This document shows positions 1 through 7,553 of a DNA stretch of 33,825 nt, piece by piece. The translations under genes and the position numbers were made by a program. Under the pieces are notes generated by a model. The model saw only the letters and a list, made by a program, of their open reading frames with translations, was not told the DNA's origin and searched no databases. Within the stretch, counting starts at the first letter, position 1. Each line of letters begins with the position of its first letter. Source of the stretch: Dehalococcoidales bacterium (GTDB lineage: Bacteria; Chloroflexota; Dehalococcoidia; Dehalococcoidales; UBA5627); assembly GCA_041656115.1 (NCBI GenBank), contig JBBAED010000009.1, positions 1 to 33,825 on the forward strand. The letters run 5' to 3'.

Positions 1-172
1 ACCGGCTGGCCGTGCAAACCCCATCCGGAGCAAGACCGAATAGGGGGATAAAGAAGCCCGGTCTGTCCCCGGGTTGGTCGCTTGAGCCTGGTGGTAACAT
101 CAGGCCTAGATAGATGGTCACCGTTTTCCGGTAATTCCGGGAGATACAGAACTCGGCTTATAGGTTTACTTA
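1..172 (+). ncRNA. rnpB: RNase P RNA, 3' portion (partial at window start)
   Basis: This is the catalytic RNA of ribonuclease P, which trims the 5' leader from pre-tRNAs. The sequence shows the bacterial 3' region. There is a GCAAACCCCA-type segment near position 14, a 'GGTAACATCAGGCCTAGAT' stretch ending in AGATGGTCACCG at about 92-123, and the near-universal P4 3' strand ACAGAACTCGGCTTAT at 146-161. The 5' half lies outside the window. A terminator hairpin follows at 199-228. The nearby operon encodes YlxR/RnpM, a family reported to modulate RNase P. The exact 3' end is uncertain by a few bases. Confidence 0.94.
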
Positions 173-198
173 GTCTTATGAATTTGTTGGCCAAGTAA

Positions 199-228
199 AA
201 AGGGGATGGCTTTTAAGCCATCCCCTTT
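199..228. terminator. Bidirectional hairpin terminator between rnpB and the SDR gene
   Basis: A near-perfect hairpin (arms 199-212 and 215-228, core AGGGGATGGC) lies between the convergent rnpB and SDR genes. T-rich sequence follows it on both strands (GGTTTT on +, TTTTAC on -), so it may serve both transcripts. Confidence 0.8.
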
Positions 229-260
229 GGTTTTGCTAAACAATTGCTATTTTATTATTT

Positions 261-1022
261 TTAATAAGACGTCCACCCGGTATCAACGGTAATAATCGCA
301 CCGTTAACCGCGCTGGATTCATCACTGGCCAAGAAAAGGGCGGTAAAGGCTACTTCCTCAGGCTCAATCATACGCGGGTTAAATCCGGCACCTGCCATCG
401 CCCTTCCCATACCGAATTCATCGGGGTCGCGCATTGTGTTACCGATATTGGTGTTAACTCCACCCGGGGCAATAGCATTACAGCGAATACCTTTTTCGGC
501 ATATTGGAAACCAACATTTCTGGTTAAACCGACAACGGCATGCTTCGAGGCCGTGTACGCCGCACCGGCTTTCGAACCGGTAAGGCCGCCCACAGAGGCA
601 ATATTGATAATAACACCGGCACCCTTAGCAAGAAAGATCGGTAAAGCCTTTCTGACAGCACGCATAGGACCGGTAGAGTTAACCGCAAAGACCTTTTCCC
701 ATAAGGCATCGGTTACTTTTTCCGCCGGTTGAAAACTATCCATAATACCCGCATTGTTAACAAGAACATCAAGCGTGCCGTAAGCATTAACCGCCGAGTC
801 AATCATATTTTGGATATCTTCCTCTTTGGTTACATCGGTAACAGCCGCTTGGGCCTCCCCCCCGGCCTCCCGAATCTCATCAACCACCTTCTTTAAGGCA
901 GTTTCATCGATATCGGCGGCAATCACCCTAGCTCCCTCTTTGGCGAAAAGAATTGAGATACTCCTGCCCATGCCGGAACCGGCGCCGGTAACAACGGCAA
1001 CTTTGTTTTGAAGTCTTGGCAT
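261..1022 (-). CDS. Short-chain dehydrogenase/reductase (SDR), NAD(H)-type
   Basis: This encodes a classical SDR oxidoreductase of 253 aa, the usual family length. From the chosen start (MPRLQNKVAVVTG) the visible motifs are the TGAGSGMG cofactor loop (about 12-19), NNAG (89-92), catalytic Ser143, and Tyr156-x3-Lys160. Asp37 at the end of the second strand suggests NAD(H) rather than NADP(H). The substrate cannot be read from the sequence; glucose 1-dehydrogenase-like and 3-oxoacyl reductase-like members look alike. An upstream in-frame extension to 1115 was rejected. It encodes a non-SDR tail starting inside the operator, while the ATG at 1022 has an AAGGGGGGCG ribosome site just upstream. 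The gene stands alone, convergent with rnpB and divergent from nusA, and is probably controlled through the palindrome at 1101-1123. Confidence 0.93.
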   Translation of the reverse strand: MPRLQNKVAVVTGAGSGMGRSISILFAKEGARVIAADIDETALKKVVDEIREAGGEAQAAVTDVTKEEDIQNMIDSAVNAYGTLDVLVNNAGIMDSFQPAEKVTDALWEKVFAVNSTGPMRAVRKALPIFLAKGAGVIINIASVGGLTGSKAGAAYTASKHAVVGLTRNVGFQYAEKGIRCNAIAPGGVNTNIGNTMRDPDEFGMGRAMAGAGFNPRMIEPEEVAFTALFLASDESSAVNGAIITVDTGWTSY

Positions 1023-1100
1023 TTTTAACGCCCCCCCTTTTTTAATAAACTCGGAACAATAAAAGAAGAAAGAATTGAAATACATACATTTATTGATACA

Positions 1101-1123
1101 AATGTAGTATAACATACTACATT
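1101..1123 (-). promoter_or_regulatory. Perfect 23-bp palindromic operator over the SDR promoter
   Basis: Two perfect 10-bp arms (AATGTAGTAT and ATACTACATT) are separated by AAC. On the minus strand the palindrome contains an extended -10, TGTTATACT (plus positions 1106-1114), with a possible -35 TTTACT 18 bp further upstream. A dimeric regulator bound here would cover the -10. A second small palindrome, ACATTAATGT, overlaps its edge at 1119-1128. No regulator gene is seen nearby. Confidence 0.8.
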
Positions 1124-1224
1124 AATGTAAGTAAAATGCCTACAAAGGTTTATTTACGTATAAAATGGAATAAAATTTAAAAGATGAAATAATTTTTTTT
1201 TTAAAAGTTAAAGAATGCATACTA

Positions 1225-1253
1225 TTGCGTATAACAATGGAATGTGTTATACT
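1225..1253 (+). promoter_or_regulatory. Sigma70-type promoter of the nusA operon
   Basis: The elements are TTGCGT (1225-1230), a 17-bp spacer, and TATACT (1248-1253) with an extended -10 TG. The predicted start is near 1260, giving a leader of about 100 nt before nusA. Confidence 0.75.
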
Positions 1254-1278
1254 TGTATCAATTGAGATTAAACGTTGG

Positions 1279-1302
1279 AAGTGGGTTCAAGCCCACTTTT
1301 TT
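1279..1302 (+). terminator. Intrinsic terminator (attenuator) in the nusA leader
   Basis: A hairpin with arms AAGTGGG (1279-1285) and CCCACTT (1292-1298) runs into six T residues. It lies downstream of the promoter and about 60 nt before the nusA start, so it sits inside the operon leader rather than after a gene. NusA itself stimulates hairpin-dependent termination, so autoregulation is a reasonable inference. Confidence 0.78.
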
Positions 1303-1360
1303 GTTGTTGGGAATAACAATACCCTAAGTAAAAGGAAAATATTGGAGGTCTGATTCTGGG

Positions 1361-2800
1361 ATGAAAAGCGATTTTTTACTCGCTATTACTCAGCTTTCGG
1401 CGGAGAAAAATTTATCCAAGGAGGTGGTGCTGGGTGCTGTTGAATCAGCTCTCGTATCGGCCTACAGGAAGGATAATTTTACTCAAAACCAGGAAATCAT
1501 TGTCAAAATAGACCCGAATGTCGGTCGGGTGATTGTTTGGGCCGGTAAAACGGTAGTTGAAAAAGTTGTTGATTCTCGTGCCGAAATATCATTGGAAGAG
1601 GCCAAAAGGCTTAAAAAAGATATTTCTCTCGGAGATGAAATTATTGTTGAAGCAACCCCCAGGAATGCCGGTCGTATTGCGGCGCAAACCGCCAAGCAAG
1701 TCATTTTGCAGCGCTTGCATGAGGCGGAGCATAACGCCATTTTTAAAGAATACGCCGATAAACAAGGCGAAGTAATCGCCGGTGTTGTCAGGCGCATGGA
1801 ACCCAAACAGGTGTATGTAGATTTGGGCCGTGCGGAGGCGGTGATGCCTCTAACCGAACAGCCTGCCAACGAACGTTACAGGGTTGGTCAGAGGTTAAAG
1901 GTTTATCTGGTTGAGGTAGCTCAATCCGCCAGAGGTCCTTTGTTAATTGTGTCCCGTTCTCACCCGAACCTGTTAAGACGTATAATTGAAATTGAAGTAC
2001 CCGAAATTTATAACGGTACCGTTGAGATTAAATCGGTAGCCAGAGAAGCTGGTTACCGCAGTAAGGTTGCCGTTGCGGCGCGCCAAGAAGGTATTGATGC
2101 CGTCGGGTGCTGTGTCGGTTTGCGCGGTATCAGAATTCAAAATATCGTAAACGAACTTAACGGTGAGAAAATCGATGTCGTGAATTGGAATGCCGACACC
2201 GCAAAATATATTACCAATGCTATCAGTCCGGCTCAGGTAGCCGGTATTCGGCTCAACGAAGAAGAAAATTCGGCGACCGTTATTATCCCCGACAAGCAAT
2301 TATCGCTGGCAATCGGTAAAGAAGGGCAAAACGTCAGGCTGGCGGTTAAGCTGACCGGTTGGCGTATTGATATCAAGAGCGAATCCGAGTTTATCGAAGA
2401 AGAGAAATCCAAGCCGGTGCCTGAGCCCGAAGCTGAGGTTATACCCGAGGTTGAGCCGGTTGTTGAAGAAGAAATAGCTGAACCTGCTTCCGAAGAGATT
2501 TTTGAAGATATCGACGCCGATGAAGAAGAAGATATTGCTGATGAGGAAGCGGAAGAGGACGAAGAGGAAGAGATAGCGCCGATTGAGCCTGTTTTTGCGG
2601 CAAGTTTTGAGGAATCGCGCCCTAAGAGCGGGATTCGTTTTGCCGAAGATATATTACCCCCCTCGTCACCCAAGCCGCAATCGAAAACTCAACAGAAAAA
2701 GAAGAAAGACGTTCGCGGTAAGAGTGCCGAAGACGGGATTAAATTAAAAAAGAAGAAGCGCGGATATAATATGTATCGGGATGATGAAGAGTACTTCTAA
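1361..2800 (+). CDS. nusA: Transcription termination/antitermination factor NusA
   Basis: NusA binds RNA polymerase and nascent RNA and affects pausing, termination and antitermination. In this 479-aa protein the RNAP-binding N-terminal domain (about 1-125) begins MKSDFLLAITQLSAEK. It is followed by an S1 domain (about 130-200) and tandem KH domains (about 205-345, including VGLRGIRIQNI and IGKEGQNVRLA). The tail (about 355-479) is strongly acidic and then lysine-rich. Such tails vary widely and this one is probably disordered. GGAGGT at 1344-1349 precedes the ATG. It is the first gene of the operon; rimP, often upstream of nusA, is absent here. Its end overlaps ylxR by 20 nt. Confidence 0.97.
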   Translation: MKSDFLLAITQLSAEKNLSKEVVLGAVESALVSAYRKDNFTQNQEIIVKIDPNVGRVIVWAGKTVVEKVVDSRAEISLEEAKRLKKDISLGDEIIVEATPRNAGRIAAQTAKQVILQRLHEAEHNAIFKEYADKQGEVIAGVVRRMEPKQVYVDLGRAEAVMPLTEQPANERYRVGQRLKVYLVEVAQSARGPLLIVSRSHPNLLRRIIEIEVPEIYNGTVEIKSVAREAGYRSKVAVAARQEGIDAVGCCVGLRGIRIQNIVNELNGEKIDVVNWNADTAKYITNAISPAQVAGIRLNEEENSATVIIPDKQLSLAIGKEGQNVRLAVKLTGWRIDIKSESEFIEEEKSKPVPEPEAEVIPEVEPVVEEEIAEPASEEIFEDIDADEEEDIADEEAEEDEEEEIAPIEPVFAASFEESRPKSGIRFAEDILPPSSPKPQSKTQQKKKKDVRGKSAEDGIKLKKKKRGYNMYRDDEEYF

Positions 2801-3056
2801 ACATACGGTGATGCGGACGTGCGCCGCCTGTCATGAGGTTAAACCTAAGCGGGAATTGGTTCGCTTGGTACGGCTGGAAAACGGTACCGTTGAGGTTGAT
2901 ATCGGCGGTAAAAAAAATGGCAGGGGTGCTTATCTATGTCCGTCTAAGGAGTGCTGGATAAAAGGCTTAAAGCACGGACATTTGGATCGTGTTTTAAAAA
3001 CAACTGTCACTGCTGACAATAAGGCGCAATTGCTTGAGCAGGGGAATAATTACTAA
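2781..3056 (+). CDS. rnpM: YlxR-family RNA-binding protein (RnpM)
   Basis: This is a small basic protein of 91 aa in the YlxR (DUF448) family. It sits in its usual place between nusA and infB. The conserved RTCAACHEVKPKRELVRLVR region (about 12-31) and the later GGKKNGRGAYLCPSKECW segment are both present, with CxxC and CPSKEC cysteines. Family members bind RNA, and the Bacillus protein has been reported to bind and modulate RNase P; that is knowledge of the family, not visible here. The ATG at 2781 overlaps the nusA end by 20 nt, which suggests translational coupling. The next codon is also ATG, so the start could shift by one codon. Confidence 0.92.
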   Translation: MMKSTSKHTVMRTCAACHEVKPKRELVRLVRLENGTVEVDIGGKKNGRGAYLCPSKECWIKGLKHGHLDRVLKTTVTADNKAQLLEQGNNY

Positions 3057-3066
3057 GGATTGAATT

Positions 3067-4881
3067 GTGGCTGAAATAAAGAAACGGAATGAAAATATTA
3101 AGAATAGCGGAAATGCGGAATCTGCCGGTAAGGTAGTCGAAATACCTAATAACGTCAGTGTCAGGCATTTGTCTGAAATACTTAAGGTTACCGTTATCGA
3201 TATTATCAAGCAACTGATGCGTAACGGTATTATGGCAAATATCAATCAGGTTGTTGATTTTGAAATGGCGGAGAAGATTGCCGCCTCTTACGGTTATAAG
3301 GCGCAGGTTCAAACGCAATCCGCTCGTGATACGGCCAGTGTTATCAGTGAAATTAAAAGACAACAACAACTTTTAACCACCGAAACGAATCTAAAACCGC
3401 GTCCGCCGGTAATTACAATTATGGGTCATGTTGATCACGGTAAAACCAGGCTTCTTGACGCTATCAGGAAAACGAATGTGGTTGAATCCGAGGCGGGCGG
3501 AATAACGCAGCATATCGGCGCTTATCAAGTTGAAGCAAACGGAGAAAAAATTACCTTCCTTGATACCCCGGGGCATGAGGCTTTTACCGCCATGAGAGCA
3601 AGGGGCGCCCGTGTTACGGATATTACGGTATTGGTGGTTGCTGCCGACGACGGTGTGCAACAGCAAACCTTGGAAGCCATCAGCCATGCCAAGGCGGCCG
3701 GCGTTCCCATTGTGGTGGCAATTAACAAGATTGATAAACCGGAAGGGAATCCCGATTTTGTAAAACAACAATTGGCTGAGGCTGGATTACTTGTTGAGGA
3801 GTGGGGCGGCGATGTTATTGCAGTCGGCACTTCCGCTAAAGCCAAAGAAGGTATTCAAGATCTTTTAGAAAACTTGCTTTTGGTTGCCGAGATGGAAAAC
3901 CTGCGGGCAGACCCATCTTTACCGGCTAAAGGCGTTGTAATTGAAGCCGAAATGGATAAAAACAGAGGTTCGATGACAACTGTGCTTGTTCATGACGGTA
4001 CCCTAAAAACCGGTGACGCCGTAGTTATCGGTAACACTTGGGGGCGCGTCAGAGCGATGTTTAGTGATGCCGGGAAGCAGGTTAAAAAAGCCAAACCGTC
4101 TACACCGGTGGTGTTACTCGGAATGCACGAGGTTCCTCAGGTTGGCGATACAATGATTGTTGTTCCCGATGAAAAACAAGCCCGTCATATGGCAGACCAA
4201 AACCGCAAGGAGTCAATTGCGGCGGCAAGGGCAGCTAACCTTACAAATCTTTTGGACCAGGTTAACGCCGGGAAAGTAAAAGAACTTAATATTGTAATGA
4301 AAGCCGATGTTCAGGGCAGTGTCGAGCCGATTAAAGATTCAATCGAACAACTGCAAACAGATGCGGTTCAGGTGAAGCTGGTCCACTCTGGTACCGGCAG
4401 CGTAACCGAATCAGATGTTATGTTGGCGGTGGCTTCGCACGGTCTTGTCGTTGCTTTTAATACCGGTATTGATATCGGAGCACAACGTTTGGCTGATAAC
4501 GAAGGAGTCGATATTCGTACTTATAAAATTATCTACGATTTAATCGATGACGTCGAAAAAGCTCTTAAGGGTATGCTGGAGCCGGAGTACGTTGAGGTAA
4601 TTGACGGGCATGCCGAAGTCAGAGAAGTCTTTTCCGCCGGTAAGAGAGGCGGGGTTGCCGGTTCTTACGTGTTGGACGGCAAGGTTAAGCGCGGCTCTAA
4701 AGTTCGTTTAAAAAGAAACAATAAAGTCTTAACGGATACCACAATTGCGTCATTAAGACGCTTTAAAGATGATGTAAAAGAAGTAGCTACCGGTTACGAG
4801 TGCGGAATTGCACTTGATAATTTCGATAGTTTCCAGGTCGGCGATATATTTGAGTTCTATAGCTTGGAAAGAGTTAAGTAG
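3067..4881 (+). CDS. infB: Translation initiation factor IF-2
   Basis: IF-2 is a GTPase that places fMet-tRNA on the 30S subunit and promotes subunit joining. This 604-aa protein is a short form: the long repetitive N-terminus is missing and one IF2N module (about 25-75) remains. The G domain shows GHVDHGKT (120-127), DTPGH (166-170) and NKID (220-223). The beta-barrel and fMet-tRNA-binding C-terminal domains follow to the end. The start is GTG at 3067, ten bases after the ylxR stop, with AAGGATTG just upstream. It is the third gene of the nusA operon and lies eleven bases from rbfA. Confidence 0.97.
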   Translation: MAEIKKRNENIKNSGNAESAGKVVEIPNNVSVRHLSEILKVTVIDIIKQLMRNGIMANINQVVDFEMAEKIAASYGYKAQVQTQSARDTASVISEIKRQQQLLTTETNLKPRPPVITIMGHVDHGKTRLLDAIRKTNVVESEAGGITQHIGAYQVEANGEKITFLDTPGHEAFTAMRARGARVTDITVLVVAADDGVQQQTLEAISHAKAAGVPIVVAINKIDKPEGNPDFVKQQLAEAGLLVEEWGGDVIAVGTSAKAKEGIQDLLENLLLVAEMENLRADPSLPAKGVVIEAEMDKNRGSMTTVLVHDGTLKTGDAVVIGNTWGRVRAMFSDAGKQVKKAKPSTPVVLLGMHEVPQVGDTMIVVPDEKQARHMADQNRKESIAAARAANLTNLLDQVNAGKVKELNIVMKADVQGSVEPIKDSIEQLQTDAVQVKLVHSGTGSVTESDVMLAVASHGLVVAFNTGIDIGAQRLADNEGVDIRTYKIIYDLIDDVEKALKGMLEPEYVEVIDGHAEVREVFSAGKRGGVAGSYVLDGKVKRGSKVRLKRNNKVLTDTTIASLRRFKDDVKEVATGYECGIALDNFDSFQVGDIFEFYSLERVK

Positions 4882-4891
4882 GTAACTAGAA

Positions 4892-5248
4892 ATGTCACAT
4901 CGTATTGAGCGGGTGAATCAGCTCATCCGACAGGAAATAAGCGATTTATTGCTGCGCGAGATTAAAGACCCGCGCTTGGGCAATTTCTTGTCTGTAAACA
5001 CAGTAGAAACCGCCGCAGACCTGAAGCACGCCAAGGTTTACGTCAGTTGTATTTGCAGTGACGAAGAAAAGAAAGAAATCATTGCAACCTTGGAATCGGC
5101 TTCGGGCTTTTTACATAACGAATTATGCAAACGTATCAGGATGAGATACGTTCCCCATCTTTCGTTTTATTGGGACAGCTCGATTGAAAGAGCCTCTCAC
5201 ATCATAACCTTAATTGATAAGGTTTCTAAATCCGAAGAACAGGCATAA
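4892..5248 (+). CDS. rbfA: 30S ribosome-binding factor A
   Basis: RbfA helps mature the 30S subunit by binding near the 5' end of 16S rRNA. The 118-aa length is standard. The protein begins MSHRIERVNQLIRQEISDLL and contains the family segment REIKDPRLG (about 22-30). Near the end comes the PHLSFYWDSSIERASHI region, matching the usual P.L.F..D.s...... motif of the KH-like fold. It lies between infB and truB as in many bacteria, with gaps of 10 and 2 bases, so it is co-transcribed and probably coupled to truB. Confidence 0.96.
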   Translation: MSHRIERVNQLIRQEISDLLLREIKDPRLGNFLSVNTVETAADLKHAKVYVSCICSDEEKKEIIATLESASGFLHNELCKRIRMRYVPHLSFYWDSSIERASHIITLIDKVSKSEEQA

Positions 5249-5250
5249 CT

Positions 5251-6129
5251 GTGGACGGAGTTCTTAATATCAACAAGCCGGTAGGGATGACCTCCTTTGG
5301 GATTGTTGCGCTTGTCAGGAAGCTTATCGGAATAAAAAAAGTGGGGCATTCCGGAACGCTTGACCCGTTGGCAAGCGGGGTTTTACCCGTCTGTTTCGGG
5401 AAAGCGACCCGCGTAATCGAATTTTTAACGGATGCTAAAAAAACTTATAAAGCGGTTATCAAGCTCGGAATAACAACCGACACCTATGATATGGAAGGCA
5501 GGGTTACCGGACAGACGGATGTCTCGCATTTAACGCGTGAGGATATCGAATCGGCCCTGTCTTTTTTTTGCGGCCCGATTGAGCAAGAACCGCCGATGTA
5601 CAGCGCCCTAAAACTAAACGGCCAACCCTTGTATAAGTTGGCCAGAGCCGGAATTACGGTTGAAAGAGAAAAAAGGCAAGTACATATTTACAGCATAAAA
5701 TTACTGGATTATAATTTACCTGAAATAACCGTTGAAACGGAATGCAGCAAGGGGACTTATATCCGTTCTTTGGCCAACGATTTAGGCGCAAAACTGGGCT
5801 GCGGCGCCGCTATTGCAGAGTTGGAAAGATTAAGATGCGGACCCTTTGATATTAACGATGCTGTATCCGTAACGGAATTAAAAGAAGCCTTTGCATCGGG
5901 CAATTGGCAGGGTTTAGTTTATCCGACGGGGTCGGTATTAAAAGATTGGCAATCCGTAACCGTTGATAATGCCACAGCCGCTTACATTCGAAACGGGGTT
6001 TCTGTTGCCTTGGAGCTTGCAGAGGAAGCGGATAGATGCTGTGCTTACGACAGCGAGGGGAGCTTGCTGGCAATTCTTGGTTTTGATGCCAAGACTTCTA
6101 AATGGAAACCGTCTAAAGTGTTTAATTAA
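5251..6129 (+). CDS. truB: tRNA pseudouridine(55) synthase
   Basis: TruB converts U55 in the T-loop of tRNAs to pseudouridine. The 292-aa protein carries the TruB signature GHSGTLDPLASGVLPV, with the catalytic Asp at residue 38. It also has the KTYKA segment and the later CSKGTYIRSLANDLG motif (about 164-178). A C-terminal PUA-like region follows. The start is GTG at 5251, two bases after the rbfA stop. It is the last gene of the nusA operon. A weak stem (6135-6162) without a T-run follows, so transcript ending here is unclear. Confidence 0.96.
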   Translation: MDGVLNINKPVGMTSFGIVALVRKLIGIKKVGHSGTLDPLASGVLPVCFGKATRVIEFLTDAKKTYKAVIKLGITTDTYDMEGRVTGQTDVSHLTREDIESALSFFCGPIEQEPPMYSALKLNGQPLYKLARAGITVEREKRQVHIYSIKLLDYNLPEITVETECSKGTYIRSLANDLGAKLGCGAAIAELERLRCGPFDINDAVSVTELKEAFASGNWQGLVYPTGSVLKDWQSVTVDNATAAYIRNGVSVALELAEEADRCCAYDSEGSLLAILGFDAKTSKWKPSKVFN

Positions 6130-6168
6130 ATAAAAGGCATTTTTAAACCTGTTAGGTTGCCTGTGACC

Positions 6169-6198
6169 TTGACAAATTACAGGTAAAATAGCTATAGT
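6169..6198 (+). promoter_or_regulatory. Promoter P1 of the ino1 cluster
   Basis: TTGACA (6169-6174) is followed after 18 bp by TATAGT (6193-6198). The resulting leader is about 150 nt, AT-rich and without a structure I recognise. Confidence 0.75.
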
Positions 6199-6235
6199 CT
6201 TGTTGGTGTTTTTACAGTTTTAATGTTCTTGAATG

Positions 6236-6244
6236 TGTTATAAT
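6236..6244 (+). promoter_or_regulatory. Promoter P2 (extended -10) of the ino1 cluster
   Basis: TGTTATAAT is an extended -10 about 40 bp downstream of P1. The 12-mer GAATGTGTTATA around it is identical to that in the nusA promoter. No good -35 is visible. Confidence 0.55.
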
Positions 6245-6355
6245 AAAAGAACAAAGCTCTGCGAAAGTTTTTGATTTAAATAATTCTGTATTATAAAAAT
6301 AATAAAAAGGCCGAAAATAAAAAAATTTAGCTGTTACCGGAAAGGGGTTAAAAAA

Positions 6356-7498
6356 TTGGGTAAAATAAACGTAGCTATCATCGGTGTCGGGAACTGTTGT
6401 TCGTCATTGGTACAAGGCGTTCAGTTCTATAAAAAAGCAAAGGACGGAGATTTTGTCCCCGGGCTAATGCACGTTAATCTCGGCGGTTATCATATCAGCG
6501 ATATCAATTTTGTTGCCGCCTTTGATATTGATAAAAACAAAGTCGGAAAAGACTTATCACAGGCAATATTTACCGAGCCTAACAATACGTATAAGTTTTG
6601 TGATGTTGAACCGATGGGAGTCAAAGTTGAAAGAGGCATGACTCACGACGGCTTAGGCAAATACTTATCCCAGGTTATTGAAAAAGCCCCCGGCCATACT
6701 GCCGATATTGTTAAGATTCTTAAAGAAACCAAAACCGATGTTGTTATCAACTACCTTCCGGTCGGAAGCGAAGAAGCTACAAAATGGTATGTTGAACAAA
6801 TCTTGGAGGCCGGTTGCGGCATGATAAACTGTATTCCGGTATTTATTGCCAGAGAAAAATATTGGCAGCAGCGCTTTGAATCCAAGGGCTTGCCGATTAT
6901 CGGTGATGATATCAAATCTCAGGTCGGGGCAACTATTGTTCACCGTGTTCTGACCCGTCTTTTTGCCGATAGGGGTGTCAAGCTGGAAAGAACTTACCAG
7001 CTCAACTTCGGCGGCAATACCGACTTTATGAACATGCTTGAAAGAGAAAGGCTCGAATCCAAGAAAATATCAAAAACCAATGCTGTTACTTCACAGTTGG
7101 ATTATAAATTGGACCCGGACGATATTCACGTCGGTCCCAGCGATTTTGTTCCTTGGTTAAAGGATCGAAAATATTGCCATATTAAGATGGAAGGCCGCAC
7201 CTTTGGTGATGTCCCTCTTGATCTTGAATTGAAGCTGGAAGTTTGGGACGGCCCTAATTCCGCCGGTGTCGTTATCGATGCTATCAGATGTATTAAACTT
7301 GCTTTAGATAAAGGTGTCAAAGGCAGCTTAAATGCTCCGTCATCGTATTTTATGAAATCACCCCCCATCCAGTACCATGACGACGAAGCTCGCCGTATGA
7401 CGGAAGACTTTATTAGCAGCAATGCAAAATCAACAGATAAAACCTCAGCGGAAGTTGCCGCCGATTGTTCGGGGCAAACAGCCGTAAAGAAGAACTAG
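6356..7498 (+). CDS. ino1: Inositol-3-phosphate synthase (archaeal/bacterial type)
   Basis: This enzyme cyclises glucose-6-phosphate to inositol-3-phosphate (also called 1L-myo-inositol-1-phosphate) with NAD. The 380 aa length fits the short bacterial/archaeal form, not the roughly 530-aa eukaryotic one. Visible features are the N-terminal Rossmann loop GVGNCCSS (about 11-18) and the conserved region SQVGATIVHRVLTR...YQLNFGGNTDFMNM (about 188-225). The start is TTG at 6356, with AAAGGGG at 6341-6347 upstream. The last 25 residues are polar and probably disordered. It heads a run with a PimA-like glycosyltransferase and a CDP-alcohol transferase, which points to inositol phospholipid synthesis rather than free-inositol metabolism. 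Confidence 0.95.
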   Translation: MGKINVAIIGVGNCCSSLVQGVQFYKKAKDGDFVPGLMHVNLGGYHISDINFVAAFDIDKNKVGKDLSQAIFTEPNNTYKFCDVEPMGVKVERGMTHDGLGKYLSQVIEKAPGHTADIVKILKETKTDVVINYLPVGSEEATKWYVEQILEAGCGMINCIPVFIAREKYWQQRFESKGLPIIGDDIKSQVGATIVHRVLTRLFADRGVKLERTYQLNFGGNTDFMNMLERERLESKKISKTNAVTSQLDYKLDPDDIHVGPSDFVPWLKDRKYCHIKMEGRTFGDVPLDLELKLEVWDGPNSAGVVIDAIRCIKLALDKGVKGSLNAPSSYFMKSPPIQYHDDEARRMTEDFISSNAKSTDKTSAEVAADCSGQTAVKKN

Positions 7499-7553
7499 TC
7501 TGTTTTGATAGCGTGTTATTTGCGTATCGTTTGGTGCGGGAGTTGGTAGTATT

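Noticed and set aside
1023..1115. N-terminal extension of the SDR protein
   Set aside because: The extra 31 residues are unlike SDR proteins and start inside the operator and promoter; a ribosome site fits the ATG at 1022.
6135..6162. Terminator after truB
   Set aside because: The stem is interrupted and no T-run follows; it also abuts the next promoter.
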